A stretch of DNA of 13,872 nucleotides from an uncultured Collinsella sp. (GTDB taxonomy: Bacteria > Actinomycetota > Coriobacteriia > Coriobacteriales > Coriobacteriaceae): contig UQJA01000049.1 in assembly GCA_900541285.1 (NCBI GenBank), positions 1-13,872 of the forward strand. The letters run 5' to 3'. Below the pieces are notes generated by a model. It searched no databases. It was not told the DNA's origin and worked only from the letters and a program-made list of their open reading frames with translations. A program made the position numbers and the translations under genes. Below are positions 1 through 8,247 of this stretch, in pieces; the first letter of the stretch is position 1; every line of letters begins with the position of its first letter.

Positions 1-108
1 GGTCGCGCGAGTGCCGCGGATGTTGCTCGCTTCGATGTCGCGGGCGGTGCTGCGGGTGCTGCGTCCGTGGCTGCCAGCTCTGTTGCTTCGACCAAGAAGG
101 AGGCGTAA
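1..108 (+). CDS. C-terminal end of upstream gene, probably glutamate synthase large subunit
   Basis: Frame 1 is open from the window edge to a TAA at 106-108 and gives about 35 residues rich in Ala, Ser and Val, ending STKKEA. The fragment has no diagnostic motif. The proposal that it is the end of gltB (glutamate synthase alpha subunit) rests only on position: it ends 5 bases before gltD, and the two genes are usually adjacent in an operon. The AAGGAGG ribosome-binding site of gltD (97-103) lies inside its last codons, which suggests translational coupling. The low-complexity Ala-rich tail is unusual for a GltB C-terminus, so the identity is tentative although the reading frame is likely real. 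Confidence 0.6.
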   Translation, partial: GRASAADVARFDVAGGAAGAASVAASSVASTKKEA

Positions 109-113
109 GTGCC

Positions 114-1595
<1,482 letters not shown>

Positions 1596-1948
1596 AGTAG
1601 TCATTTAAGAACGTCTCCAATGACTAGTCATTTTTTGTCTAGTCGTTGGGGACACTCTTTGCGAGCGATTTGCTCGTTTGTCGACGTACGGGTGTTCATT
1701 TGTCGACTTCTTGGGCTGTGGTCACCTGTTGTTTCTGTGGTGGCTGTGGGTATCTGGCTCAAAAGGGCGTGTTGGCCGTCTATGTTTACCTGCGGTTTTG
1801 TTGCGGTGCGCATTTTCGGTCAAGCTTTTTGTCAAGTGTTTGGTCAGCATCTGGTTTGCAGCCGGAGGCCTATTTTGCCCGCGCTGGTCGTGGCCGACCA
1901 CCCTCCTCGTAAGCTCAAATTGAGGTCTATCAGTTTGAGGAGGATGCC
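1596..1948 (+). other. Gene-free intergenic stretch, T-rich on the + strand
   Basis: No convincing gene lies in these 353 bases. Open frames here give hydrophobic or Arg-rich peptides with no family character. The + strand is T- and G-rich and poor in A, unlike the flanking genes. It contains the hairpin at 1613-1653, a second small hairpin (CGAGC/GCTCG around 1662-1676), two copies of TTTGTCGAC about 23 bases apart near 1677-1708, and a perfect 6-bp stem with a 4-nt loop at 1885-1900. It ends with GAGGAGG at 1937-1943, the ribosome-binding site of the next gene. I found no good sigma-70 promoter. It may be a long leader or a decayed sequence. Confidence 0.5.
1613..1653 (+). terminator. 14-bp hairpin after gltD, possible terminator or REP-like element
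   Basis: The arms at 1613-1626 and 1640-1653 pair over all 14 positions as RNA, with two G-U wobbles, around a 13-nt loop that contains a T6 run. It begins 17 bases after the gltD stop, which suits a transcript end. No T-run follows the stem, so a classic intrinsic terminator is not shown. The right arm ends TTGGGGAC, the same GGGGAC core seen in the palindrome at 4884-4930, so it may belong to a dispersed repeat. TAGTCATTT also occurs twice here (1598-1606 and 1625-1633). Confidence 0.45.
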
Positions 1949-2656
1949 ATGATTGACCACGCTTTAGACCGAGCGCAGCTAGCCGAAGCCGTCGGCAACG
2001 ATATTGCCGACATGGCCCATTTTTGGATGCTGCGGAAGTTCCAGTTTTTGGAGCCGGCGCGCGAACAGTTCGAGATCATTGTCGACCCGTGGCTCAGCTA
2101 TTGCACCGAGCCTTCGCAAAACGAAATCATGGCCTACAACATGGCATTTACCGATTGGCTGCTCTTCGAGCGCCCCTATCGCCATGGCAAGACGCTGCTC
2201 GAGCTGTATGTTGACGAGCCGCCGACATCGCTTTCGCCTGCCTCGCTCAAGCGGCTCGAGCAGGTACGCGACACGCAGTATTTCTCGCGCTTTGGCATTT
2301 TGGACAAGGATCCTGCGACTGGTATGGTCGCGCTGAAGGACGCGCGCACCGACCGTCGCTTTGATATCTACGACCCGCATATCGTGCAAAAGGAGCATTG
2401 GAGCGACGGAGCGATTGCGGTGCGCCTCGCCTGCGTCGACGATGTCTGGCTGACGGCGGGACAACTCTATCTGTATGACATCGCACGCCTGAGTGACACG
2501 GCGGTCGATGGGCCGGGTGCGGTGCATCCGGAGGACCTGCAGGACGGCTTTGACACCTCGTGCGTCAGCTTCTTTTTGCGCCTGGTCCGCGACATCATGG
2601 GCGCCCAGGGGCGGTACGTAAAGTCGCTCAACATCTACGAACAGGAATGGGAGTAG
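1949..2656 (+). CDS. Hypothetical protein, 235 aa, family not recognised
   Basis: A well-formed gene: ATG 5 bases after a GAGGAGG ribosome-binding site, codon use like its neighbours, and a clean TAG stop. The product is soluble and acidic, with no signal peptide or membrane segment. It is rich in aromatic residues, with clusters such as FTDWLLFERPY (67-77) and a GKTLLELY segment (80-87). The sequence GKT is not in a Walker A context, so it should not be read as an ATPase. The pattern of an F..W.LFE segment followed by a G.T.LELY segment faintly recalls the helical part of some SEC-C-associated bacterial proteins, but the cysteine motif is absent and I would not name it on that basis. It stands alone: 353 bases of non-coding DNA before it and a palindromic repeat just after. 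Confidence 0.8.
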   Translation: MIDHALDRAQLAEAVGNDIADMAHFWMLRKFQFLEPAREQFEIIVDPWLSYCTEPSQNEIMAYNMAFTDWLLFERPYRHGKTLLELYVDEPPTSLSPASLKRLEQVRDTQYFSRFGILDKDPATGMVALKDARTDRRFDIYDPHIVQKEHWSDGAIAVRLACVDDVWLTAGQLYLYDIARLSDTAVDGPGAVHPEDLQDGFDTSCVSFFLRLVRDIMGAQGRYVKSLNIYEQEWE

Positions 2657-2670
2657 GAGCTGCTGATAAG

Positions 2671-2725
2671 TCTCGATGCGTAACGTTTAACGGCCTGGGG
2701 GCGGCCTAACTGTTACAGATTGAGA
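2671..2725. repeat. 55-bp palindromic element, copy A
   Basis: Two 15-nt arms (2671-2685 and 2711-2725) flank 25 nt. The right arm is TGTTACAGATTGAGA, identical to that of copy C. The left arm is the most diverged of the three copies, but an inner GGCC pair (2692-2695 with 2703-2706) extends the dyad. The element lies 14 bases after the stop of the 235-residue gene, between two co-directional genes. Its likely nature is a dispersed REP-like palindrome. Confidence 0.75.
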
Positions 2726-2833
2726 TGTTTCGTCAGCACGGCCGAAGTATCGCCACGCTGTCTCCGTTTGCCCTCGCATCTCACTCGTCCCTCCGTTAAC
2801 CGATATGCTCGACTTTAGGTCGCTGCATTAGGT

Positions 2834-2839
2834 GATAAT
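2834..2839 (+). promoter_or_regulatory. Candidate -10 box for the amidohydrolase gene
   Basis: GATAAT matches the sigma-70 -10 consensus at five of six positions and lies 39 bases before the ATG at 2879. No good -35 box is present at 16-18 bases; GACTTT at 2811-2816 is the nearest and is poor. A promoter is expected in this gap because the upstream gene ends more than 200 bases earlier. Confidence 0.3.
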
Positions 2840-2878
2840 GGACAAATGTTCAAGTTAATCGTGAGGGAGGAACTCGAT

Positions 2879-4248
2879 ATGGCATCTGCCGATCGTTCCA
2901 CGTTGTTTATCAATGCGACCATTCTGGATGGTTCGGAGCATATGGAGCCGCAACCCGATATGGCCGTGGCCGTTGAGCGCGGTGTCATCACATGGATGGG
3001 GCCGAGTGCTGTGGCGCAGGTGCCTGCGGGTGCCGAGGTTATCGACCTGGCAGGTGCGTATCTCAGCCGGGCCTCATCAATATGCATGTGCATTTGTGCG
3101 GTTCGGGCAAGCCGGTTTCGGCGGGCGATGCGGGTGCGTTGATGAAGAAGCTCGATAATCCCGTGGGGCGCGCCATCGTGCGCCATATTCTTAAGGGCAG
3201 CGCCCAACAACAACTGGCAAGTGGCGTGACCACGGTGCGCGGCGCGGGCGACCCGCTGTTTGCCGATCTGGCCGTGCGCGATGCTATCGATGCCGGCAAG
3301 TATCAAGGTCCTCGCCTGGTGGCGCCGGGAACGGGCGTAACGGTGCCGGGCGGCCATGGCGCGGGCCTGTTCGCCCAGGTGGCCAACAGGCCCGTCGAGG
3401 CGGCCGAGCAGGTGCGACACCTGTATGCGCGCGGTGCCGATGTCATCAAGCTGTTCGTGACGGGCGGCGTGTTCGACGCTACCGAGGTGGGCGAGCCGGG
3501 CGTGCTGCGCATGCCAGTGGAGGTTGCCACGGCGGCGTGCAAGGCTGCGCACGAGGTGGGCTTGCCGGCTATGGCCCATTTCGAGAGTACCGAGGGCGTG
3601 AAGGCCGCGCTTGAGGCTGGCGTTGACACGATTGAGCACGGCGCTCCGTTGACACCCGAGATTTTGGAGCTGTACCATGGCGCCGCGGGCACGCAGCTCG
3701 AGGGGCGTGCGCCGAGTGTGACCTGCACTATCAGCCCGGCGCTGCCGTTTGTGTTGCTCGACCCGGAAAAGACCCATTCGACCGATACACAAAAGAAGAA
3801 CGGCGACATCGTGTGCTCGGGCATCATCGAGAGCGCCCGTGCCGCACTGGAAGCTGGCGTTAAGGTGGGCCTGGGTACGGACTCGAGCTGCCCGTTCGTG
3901 ACGCAGTACGACATGTGGCGTGAGGTGGCCTATTTTGCCAAGTACGTGGGCGTGAGCAATGCCTTCGCGCTGCATACGGCCACGCAGGTCAATGCTGAGC
4001 TGCTGGGGCTGGGCGGCGAGACCGGCACAATCGAGTGCGGCAAGGCCGCCGACATCCTGGTGACGCGCAAGAATCCGCTCAATGACCTGTGCGCACTGCG
4101 TGAGCCGACGCACGTGATGTGTCGCGGTGATCTGGTGCGCAAGCTCAAGGTGAAGCGTATTCCCGAGGTGGACGCCGAGCTCGACGCGATTATGGCCATG
4201 CCTGCCGAGGCGTTGGCCGAGGAGCTTGCCCGCGATGGCGTGGCGTAA
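2879..4248 (+). pseudogene. COG1228-type metal-dependent amidohydrolase, interrupted by a single-base frameshift
   Basis: Two overlapping frames together encode one 456-residue hydrolase of the imidazolonepropionase/prolidase-like amidohydrolase group. The first frame starts at ATG 2879 (GGGAGG upstream) and encodes the N-terminal beta domain up to YLS. The second resumes at 3067 with PGLINMHVHL. Adding one C in the CCGGG at 3067-3071 would restore the usual join. In the restored numbering the expected metal ligands are all present: H70 and H72 (HVH), K191 (VIKLFVTGG, the carboxylated lysine), H234, H254 (IEHG) and D335 (GTDSS). Substrates of this group include Xaa-Pro dipeptides and N-acyl or cyclic amides; the sequence does not decide which. 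Preservation of every ligand suggests a very recent mutation or a sequencing error, not decay. Confidence 0.85.
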
Positions 4249-4299
4249 GCGCGCGATATGGCGATGCGACAAAGGGACAATCCTTTTGTCATAATCAGA

Positions 4300-4334
4300 A
4301 AAAGCCGAAGTCCCAGTGCGAGGCCTCGGCTTTT
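4300..4334. terminator. Bidirectional intrinsic terminator between convergent genes
   Basis: A perfect 9-bp stem, AAAAGCCGA (4300-4308) with TCGGCTTTT (4326-4334), encloses 17 nt. It has A-tracts before and T-tracts after, so it would work on both strands. It sits between the end of the amidohydrolase gene (4248) and the end of the convergent zinc-ribbon gene (4356). A second inverted pair, GGGACAA (4274-4280) and TTGTCCC (4337-4343), surrounds it. Confidence 0.85.
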
Positions 4335-4355
4335 ATTTGTCCCATGGTATGGCGG

Positions 4356-4829
4356 CTATGAGCGCGTCTCCATCTTGGCATGGCACTTGGGGCAGGTGAC
4401 GCGGATCTTGCCTTTGCCCTTGGGAACGGAGAGCATCTGGCCGCAGTTGGGGCACTTGAGATAGGCCGTGGTCTTGCGGCCCTTCCACATCTTCTTGGCT
4501 GTGCGCTTGGCACGTTCAAAGTTTTCCTTGCTAGTACCGGCTGCGCGCGAGGCGTTGGCCGCTGCAGCTCCGCCGCCCAAGCTAGCTACAAACTTGCCCA
4601 AGCCGGGTACGTTTGCAGTCGTGGCGACAAAGGCCTCGTTCTCCTTGCGACGTGCATCGATATTTTTGGACAGGCCGCGCAGCACGCCAATCACGATTAC
4701 GGCGATGGCAATCCAGCTGAGCCACTGGATACGAGCCATCGAACCGATCATGGCGATGATAATGCCTGCGAAGCCCATCACGATGGTGAGTTCGTCAGCG
4801 CCATTGCGGCCCTTCATAAAGTCATTCAT
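4356..4829 (-). CDS. Small membrane protein with C-terminal zinc ribbon
   Basis: This 157-residue protein has two adjacent hydrophobic segments (about 14-32 and 35-52) that would form a helical hairpin in the membrane. A basic, Ala/Gly-rich linker follows, then a C-terminal zinc ribbon with CPNC (126-129) and CPKC (146-149), most likely cytoplasmic. Zinc ribbons of this kind bind one Zn and often act in protein or nucleic-acid contacts. No enzyme motif is visible and the role is unknown. A GAAAGG ribosome-binding site precedes the ATG at 4829, and TATAAG (complement of 4862-4867) is a possible -10 box with a weak -35. The gene is transcribed alone, convergent with the amidohydrolase gene. Confidence 0.8.
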   Translation of the reverse strand: MNDFMKGRNGADELTIVMGFAGIIIAMIGSMARIQWLSWIAIAVIVIGVLRGLSKNIDARRKENEAFVATTANVPGLGKFVASLGGGAAAANASRAAGTSKENFERAKRTAKKMWKGRKTTAYLKCPNCGQMLSVPKGKGKIRVTCPKCHAKMETRS

Positions 4830-4883
4830 GCAAATTGCCTTTCATTCGATATGCCGCACGCCTTATACCCGATTTAGAGCAAG

Positions 4884-4964
4884 GGGGACAGGTTAATCTG
4901 CACCAATGTGGTGCAGACGTACCTGTCCCCGGAATACCAAGACGGTGCAGAGAAGTTTGTCCCC
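4884..4964. repeat. GGGGACA palindrome with partial tandem copy
   Basis: GGGGACAGGT (4884-4893) pairs with ACCTGTCCCC (4921-4930), and inside it TCTGCACCA (4897-4905) pairs with TGGTGCAGA (4909-4917). That makes 19 bp of stem with a 3x3 internal loop and an ATG loop. A partial direct copy of the right half follows: GGTGCAGA...TGTCCCC at 4910-4930 recurs at 4944-4964, with 15 of 21 positions identical. The element lies after the csoR stop on the minus strand and upstream of the zinc-ribbon gene. It lacks a T-run, so it looks more like a REP-type element than a simple terminator, though it may protect or end the cop transcript. Confidence 0.7.
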
Positions 4965-4974
4965 AATGCCCCAA

Positions 4975-5247
4975 TTACTTGGAGAGTTTGTCGACGACGC
5001 GTTCGATTTCGGCGAGCTTGGCGGCTTTGAGGTCTTCGTCGCCCGATTCGATTGCCGAAGTCACGCAGCCCTCGATATGTGCCTTGAGCACGTCGGCGTT
5101 AATGCGCGCGAGGAGCGCCTGTGTTGCCATGAGCTGCGTGGAGATGTCGACGCAGTAACGGTCCTCCTCGACCATTCGCAGGATGCCGTCGATCTGTCCG
5201 CGTGCCGTCTTGAGCATACGGGTCACCGATTTATGGTCTGCCATCAT
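4975..5247 (-). CDS. csoR: Copper-sensing transcriptional repressor CsoR
   Basis: The protein has 90 residues, the usual size of the CsoR/DUF156 family of all-helical metal-sensing repressors. The copper ligand set Cys-His-Cys is present: C32 (YCVDI), H57 and C61 (LKAHIEGC). This set separates CsoR from relatives such as RcnR and FrmR. Copper-free CsoR binds a G/C-rich palindromic operator; Cu(I) binding releases it. It is the last gene of the copA-copZ-csoR unit, 44 bases after copZ, and a matching operator lies before copA, so autoregulation is expected. The start is Met-Met; a GAGG 7 bases before the first ATG supports 5247, but Met2 is possible. Confidence 0.92.
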   Translation of the reverse strand: MMADHKSVTRMLKTARGQIDGILRMVEEDRYCVDISTQLMATQALLARINADVLKAHIEGCVTSAIESGDEDLKAAKLAEIERVVDKLSK

Positions 5248-5291
5248 GGCGGGTCCTCGTTTCTGGTCGGGGGAGGGGTACGTTCAGGTCG

Positions 5292-5513
5292 CTACGCGGC
5301 GGTCACAGACAGGGCGTGGAATTTCTCGCCCGCGGCCTCGACAGCGGCGGCGAGTTGCTCGGCGGTTACGGTGTCGGCGCACTCAACCTGGACGGTCTGG
5401 GTCTCGTGATCGGCGTCGGCGTCGGTCACGCCGGCCACGTTGAGCAGTGCCGTCTCGACAGTAGCGTCGCAGTGGCCGCACGTAAGGCCGGAAGTCTTGA
5501 TTGTGTAATGCAT
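5292..5513 (-). CDS. copZ: Copper chaperone, heavy-metal-associated (HMA) domain protein
   Basis: A 73-residue single-domain HMA protein with the metal-binding loop LTCGHC (Cys12 and Cys15) near the N-terminus, as expected for CopZ-type chaperones that carry Cu(I) in the cytoplasm to the CopA ATPase and to CsoR. The start at 5513 was chosen because AGAGAGGA precedes it at good spacing and because the HMA fold starts there. The open frame continues upstream for 37 codons, but that part runs through the palindrome at 5539-5632 and has no family likeness. The protein is acidic. It lies between copA and csoR on the same strand, which fits a copper function. Confidence 0.9.
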   Translation of the reverse strand: MHYTIKTSGLTCGHCDATVETALLNVAGVTDADADHETQTVQVECADTVTAEQLAAAVEAAGEKFHALSVTAA

Positions 5514-5538
5514 GGGTATTCCTCTCTGTTGTGTCGGC

Positions 5539-5632
5539 TTTCCCAGGCACCCGACCTTGACCTTCAAGCCGTCGCTCGCGTACCAAAGTACGCGTCGCTC
5601 CTCTTTCAGGTCAATCTCGGGCACCTGGAAAA
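5539..5632. repeat. 94-nt imperfect palindrome between copA and copZ
   Basis: Two 45-nt arms (5539-5583 and 5588-5632) surround a CAAA loop. When folded, 31 of 45 positions pair by Watson-Crick rules, including an uninterrupted CGCGTAC/GTACGCG at the tip and paired blocks near the base. It fills most of the gap between the copA stop (5661) and the copZ start (5513). In the mRNA it would form a long hairpin that could protect the copA 3' end or reduce read-through into copZ and csoR. It could equally be a dispersed repeat. No T-run follows it on the minus strand. Confidence 0.7.
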
Positions 5633-5660
5633 CCCGTTCTAAATGGACTTAATGGCGAGC

Positions 5661-7997
5661 CTATTTTGCCACTTTAGGCTTAAAGGATTTCAGGCGCAGC
5701 GCATTGCTTACGACGCACACGCTCGACAGGCTCATGGCCGCGGCGCCGAACATCGGCGAGAGTTGCCAGCCGGTGAGGGGGAAGAACACGCCCGCGGCGA
5801 GCGGAATGCCGATGCCGTTGTAGAACAGTGCCCAGAACAGGTCCTGCTTGATGTTGCGGATCGTGGCGCGCGAAAGCTCGATGGCGCGGGCGACGTCCAT
5901 GAGGTCGCTGCGCATGAGCACCACATCTGCCCCTTCTTTGGCGATGTCGGCACCGGTGCCGATGGCAAGGCCCACGTCGGCGCGCGCCAGGGCGGGGGAG
6001 TCATTGATGCCATCGCCCACCATGGCGACCTTGCTGCCCGCATCCTGCAGCTCGCTGACGTGGCGCTCCTTGTCGGCGGGGAGGACGTCGGCGATGACCT
6101 GCTTGCTGTTCAGTCCCACGCGGCGGGCGATTGCTTCGGCCGTCACACGGTTGTCGCCGGTGAGCATGCGCACGTCGACGCCGAGCTTGCGGAGCGCGGC
6201 GATGGCCTCGGCGCTCGTCTCCTTGACCTCGTCAGCTACGGCAACGGTGCCGGCAAGCTCGCCGTTCTTGGCAAAGAACAGCGGCGTCTTGCCCTCGGCG
6301 GCAAATTGCTCGGCAAGACCCGCGGGCACGGTAACGCCCAGCTCGTCCATCAGGCGTACGTTGCCGGCTGCAATGGCGTTTTGCCCCTCGTGCGCCGTAA
6401 CGCCACGACCGGGCACGGCAGTAAAGTCTTCGACCATGCGCGCGACGATCCCGCGTGTCTCGCACTCGGCCATAATCGCCTCGGCCAGTGGGTGCTCGCT
6501 CGAGCGCTCCAACGCGGCGGCCAACTTGAGCAGTGCCTTTTCGCTCATGGGCGAGCCGTCAGTGCGCGTGGCTACTACGATATCGGTCACGGCCGGCTTG
6601 CCGCGGGTGACCGTGCCCGTCTTATCGAGCACCACCGTGCCCACGCTGCGCAGATTCTCCAGCGCTTCGGCGCTCTTAAACAGAATGCCCATCTCGGCGC
6701 CCTTGCCGGTGCCTACCATAATGGCGACGGGCGTGGCCAGGCCCAACGCGCACGGACAACTGATCACCAGCACGGCCACGGCAGAGGTGAGTGCCTCGTT
6801 TATGCTGCCTGTCAGTGCCATCCACACCACAAAGGTCACGGCCGAAATCGCGAACACCACGGGCACGAATACGCCGGCGACCTTGTCGGCCAGGCGGGCG
6901 ATAGGCGCCTTGGTGGCGTTGGCATCCTCGACGAGCTTGATGATCTTGGCGAGCGATGTCTCGGCACCCACGCGCGTGGCGCGGAAGGTAAACGAACCGG
7001 TGCGGTTGACGGTGGCGGCGTTGACGGTGTCGCCGGCGGACTTCTCCACGGGAATGGACTCGCCGGTGAGCGCACTCTCGTCCACGGCCGAGCTGCCCTC
7101 GAGCACCACGCCGTCAACGGGGATGGACTCGCCGGGGCGCACACGCAGCACCTGGCCGGGCAGAATGGCATCGACGTCGACGGTGGCCTCGATACCGTCC
7201 TCGGCCACGACGGTCGCGGTCTTGGGTGCTAAGTCGATGAGCGCCTCGATAGCGCCGCCGGTCTTGGACTTGCTGCGCGTCTCGAGGTATTTGCCCACGG
7301 TGACGAGCGACAGGATAGTGCCGGCGCTCTCAAAATACAGGTTGTCCATGCTTGTCATCATGGCCTCGTGCACCTGACCTGCGGCTAGCTGGTCGGCCAT
7401 GACGAACATGGCGTAGAGCGACCAGGCGATGGAGGCGGTGGCGCCCACGGCAATAAGGGCGTCCATGGTGGGCGCGCCGTGCGCGAGCGATTTAAACCCG
7501 TTGATAAAGTACACGTCGTTGACGTAGACGATGGGGATGAGCAGGACAAACTCGGTGAGGGCGAGCGTCATGCTGTGGGTGTGGTCGGTGAAGACGCTGG
7601 GCAGCGGCCAGCCGAGCATGTGTCCCATGCCTATGTAGAACAGCGGGATAAGAAAGATGATTGAGATGATGAGACGGGTGCGCATGGCGGAGGCAGTGGC
7701 CTCCAGCTTTTTGGTAGGCGACTCCATATGGGCGGCGCCGGACCTGGCTTGCGCACTTCCGCTTTGGACAGCGTCGGTGCCCGTGCTGATGGGCGAGGCC
7801 GAGTAGCCCGCGCGGTCGACGGCGGTGCAGATATCGTCGGGGGTGACCTGCGCGGGGTCATAGTCCACCAGCATGGAGCCGGCGAGCAGATTGACCGCGA
7901 CGCTCTCGACGCCGTCGAGCTTGCTCACGGCACGGTCCACGTGCGCTTGGCACGCGGCGCACGTCATGCCGCCCACGTCAAACTTATCTTGAGCCAT
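5661..7997 (-). CDS. copA: Cu(I)-exporting P1B-type ATPase
   Basis: This 778-residue membrane pump exports cytoplasmic Cu(I) by ATP hydrolysis. From the chosen start, an N-terminal HMA domain carries GMTCAAC (Cys13 and Cys16), and eight membrane segments are expected. Visible motifs are TGES (311-314, actuator), CPC (414-416, ion path), DKTGT (458-462, phosphorylated Asp), SEHP (500-503, nucleotide binding) and GDGIND (661-666). The YN and MSLSS motifs in the last two membrane segments are those of the Cu(I) subgroup P1B-1, which argues against Zn or Cd transport. The start at 7997 has AAGGAG just upstream; an earlier in-frame ATG at 8039 lacks a good ribosome-binding site and would add 14 unrelated residues. 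It is the first gene of the copper operon, behind a CsoR-type operator. Confidence 0.95.
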   Translation of the reverse strand: MAQDKFDVGGMTCAACQAHVDRAVSKLDGVESVAVNLLAGSMLVDYDPAQVTPDDICTAVDRAGYSASPISTGTDAVQSGSAQARSGAAHMESPTKKLEATASAMRTRLIISIIFLIPLFYIGMGHMLGWPLPSVFTDHTHSMTLALTEFVLLIPIVYVNDVYFINGFKSLAHGAPTMDALIAVGATASIAWSLYAMFVMADQLAAGQVHEAMMTSMDNLYFESAGTILSLVTVGKYLETRSKSKTGGAIEALIDLAPKTATVVAEDGIEATVDVDAILPGQVLRVRPGESIPVDGVVLEGSSAVDESALTGESIPVEKSAGDTVNAATVNRTGSFTFRATRVGAETSLAKIIKLVEDANATKAPIARLADKVAGVFVPVVFAISAVTFVVWMALTGSINEALTSAVAVLVISCPCALGLATPVAIMVGTGKGAEMGILFKSAEALENLRSVGTVVLDKTGTVTRGKPAVTDIVVATRTDGSPMSEKALLKLAAALERSSEHPLAEAIMAECETRGIVARMVEDFTAVPGRGVTAHEGQNAIAAGNVRLMDELGVTVPAGLAEQFAAEGKTPLFFAKNGELAGTVAVADEVKETSAEAIAALRKLGVDVRMLTGDNRVTAEAIARRVGLNSKQVIADVLPADKERHVSELQDAGSKVAMVGDGINDSPALARADVGLAIGTGADIAKEGADVVLMRSDLMDVARAIELSRATIRNIKQDLFWALFYNGIGIPLAAGVFFPLTGWQLSPMFGAAAMSLSSVCVVSNALRLKSFKPKVAK

Positions 7998-8044
7998 GGC
8001 TTCTCCTTTCTGTGACGTAGTGTCGGAAATGTTAACCAACCGAT

Positions 8045-8075
8045 ACTATACACCTATACCCCCTGGGGGTGTCCA
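8045..8075 (-). promoter_or_regulatory. Candidate promoter of the copA-copZ-csoR operon
   Basis: On the minus strand TGGACA (complement of 8070-8075) could be the -35 box and TATAGT (complement of 8045-8050) the -10 box, 19 bases apart. The long spacer contains the CsoR-like operator. The -10 box lies 47 bases before the copA start. The 19-base spacer is longer than ideal, so the exact boxes are uncertain; the location is supported by the operator. Confidence 0.5.
8055..8073. promoter_or_regulatory. CsoR-type operator upstream of copA
   Basis: The palindrome ACCCCC-T-GGGGGT (8058-8070), flanked by TAT and GT, matches the known form of CsoR operators, which are G/C-tract palindromes with A/T-rich flanks. 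It overlaps the candidate copA promoter, so bound CsoR would block RNA polymerase and copper would relieve this. No second copy was seen before copZ or csoR. Confidence 0.8.
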
Positions 8076-8149
8076 GTACAGAAAAAATGTATGACATTTC
8101 GCTACAGATGAGGGTAGTTGGTTGACCGATGGACCGTCCCAACCAATCA

Positions 8150-8204
8150 TCTCAATCTGTAACATCTGGCAGGGAAAATGACCTCTAACTGTTACAGATC
8201 AAGA
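8150..8204. repeat. 55-bp palindromic element, copy B
   Basis: Arms TCTCAATCTGTAACA (8150-8164) and TGTTACAGATCAAGA (8190-8204) pair at 13 of 15 positions around 25 nt. It lies between copA and the kinase gene, two genes on the minus strand. Just outside it, TTGGTTG and CAACCAA around 8117-8145 form a separate 7-bp dyad with a 15-nt loop. The arm sequence and spacing match copies A and C. Confidence 0.8.
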
Positions 8205-8247
8205 CAATTGCCGGGGAGGGGTCCCGTCACGGCAAGACGCCCGCCGC

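Noticed and set aside
1620..1952. 110-codon open frame in the gap after gltD
   Set aside because: It starts inside the hairpin loop region, has no ribosome-binding site, overlaps the start of the next gene and gives a peptide without family character.
3060..3075. Programmed -1 frameshift in the amidohydrolase
   Set aside because: No X-XXY-YYZ slippery site or downstream stem was seen at the junction; a single missing C explains the data more simply.
2815..4272. 485-codon open frame on the - strand opposite the amidohydrolase
   Set aside because: The + strand encodes all amidohydrolase ligands. The antisense frame being unbroken across the frameshift is chance.
5514..5624. N-terminal extension of the copper chaperone
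   Set aside because: The added 37 codons run through the palindrome, have no HMA likeness, and a good ribosome-binding site lies directly before the ATG at 5513.
5643..7232. 529-codon open frame on the + strand opposite copA
   Set aside because: It is the antisense of a clearly conserved ATPase; the peptide is His/Gly/Ala-rich without motifs. Long antisense frames are common in high-GC genes.
7998..8039. Earlier ATG for copA
   Set aside because: It adds 14 residues before the HMA domain and sits close to the -10 box; AAGGAG before 7997 is far better.
8150..8204. Copy B of the 55-bp palindrome as the kinase terminator
   Set aside because: No T-run follows the stem on the minus strand, and the same element occurs between divergent genes (copy C), where a terminator has no use.
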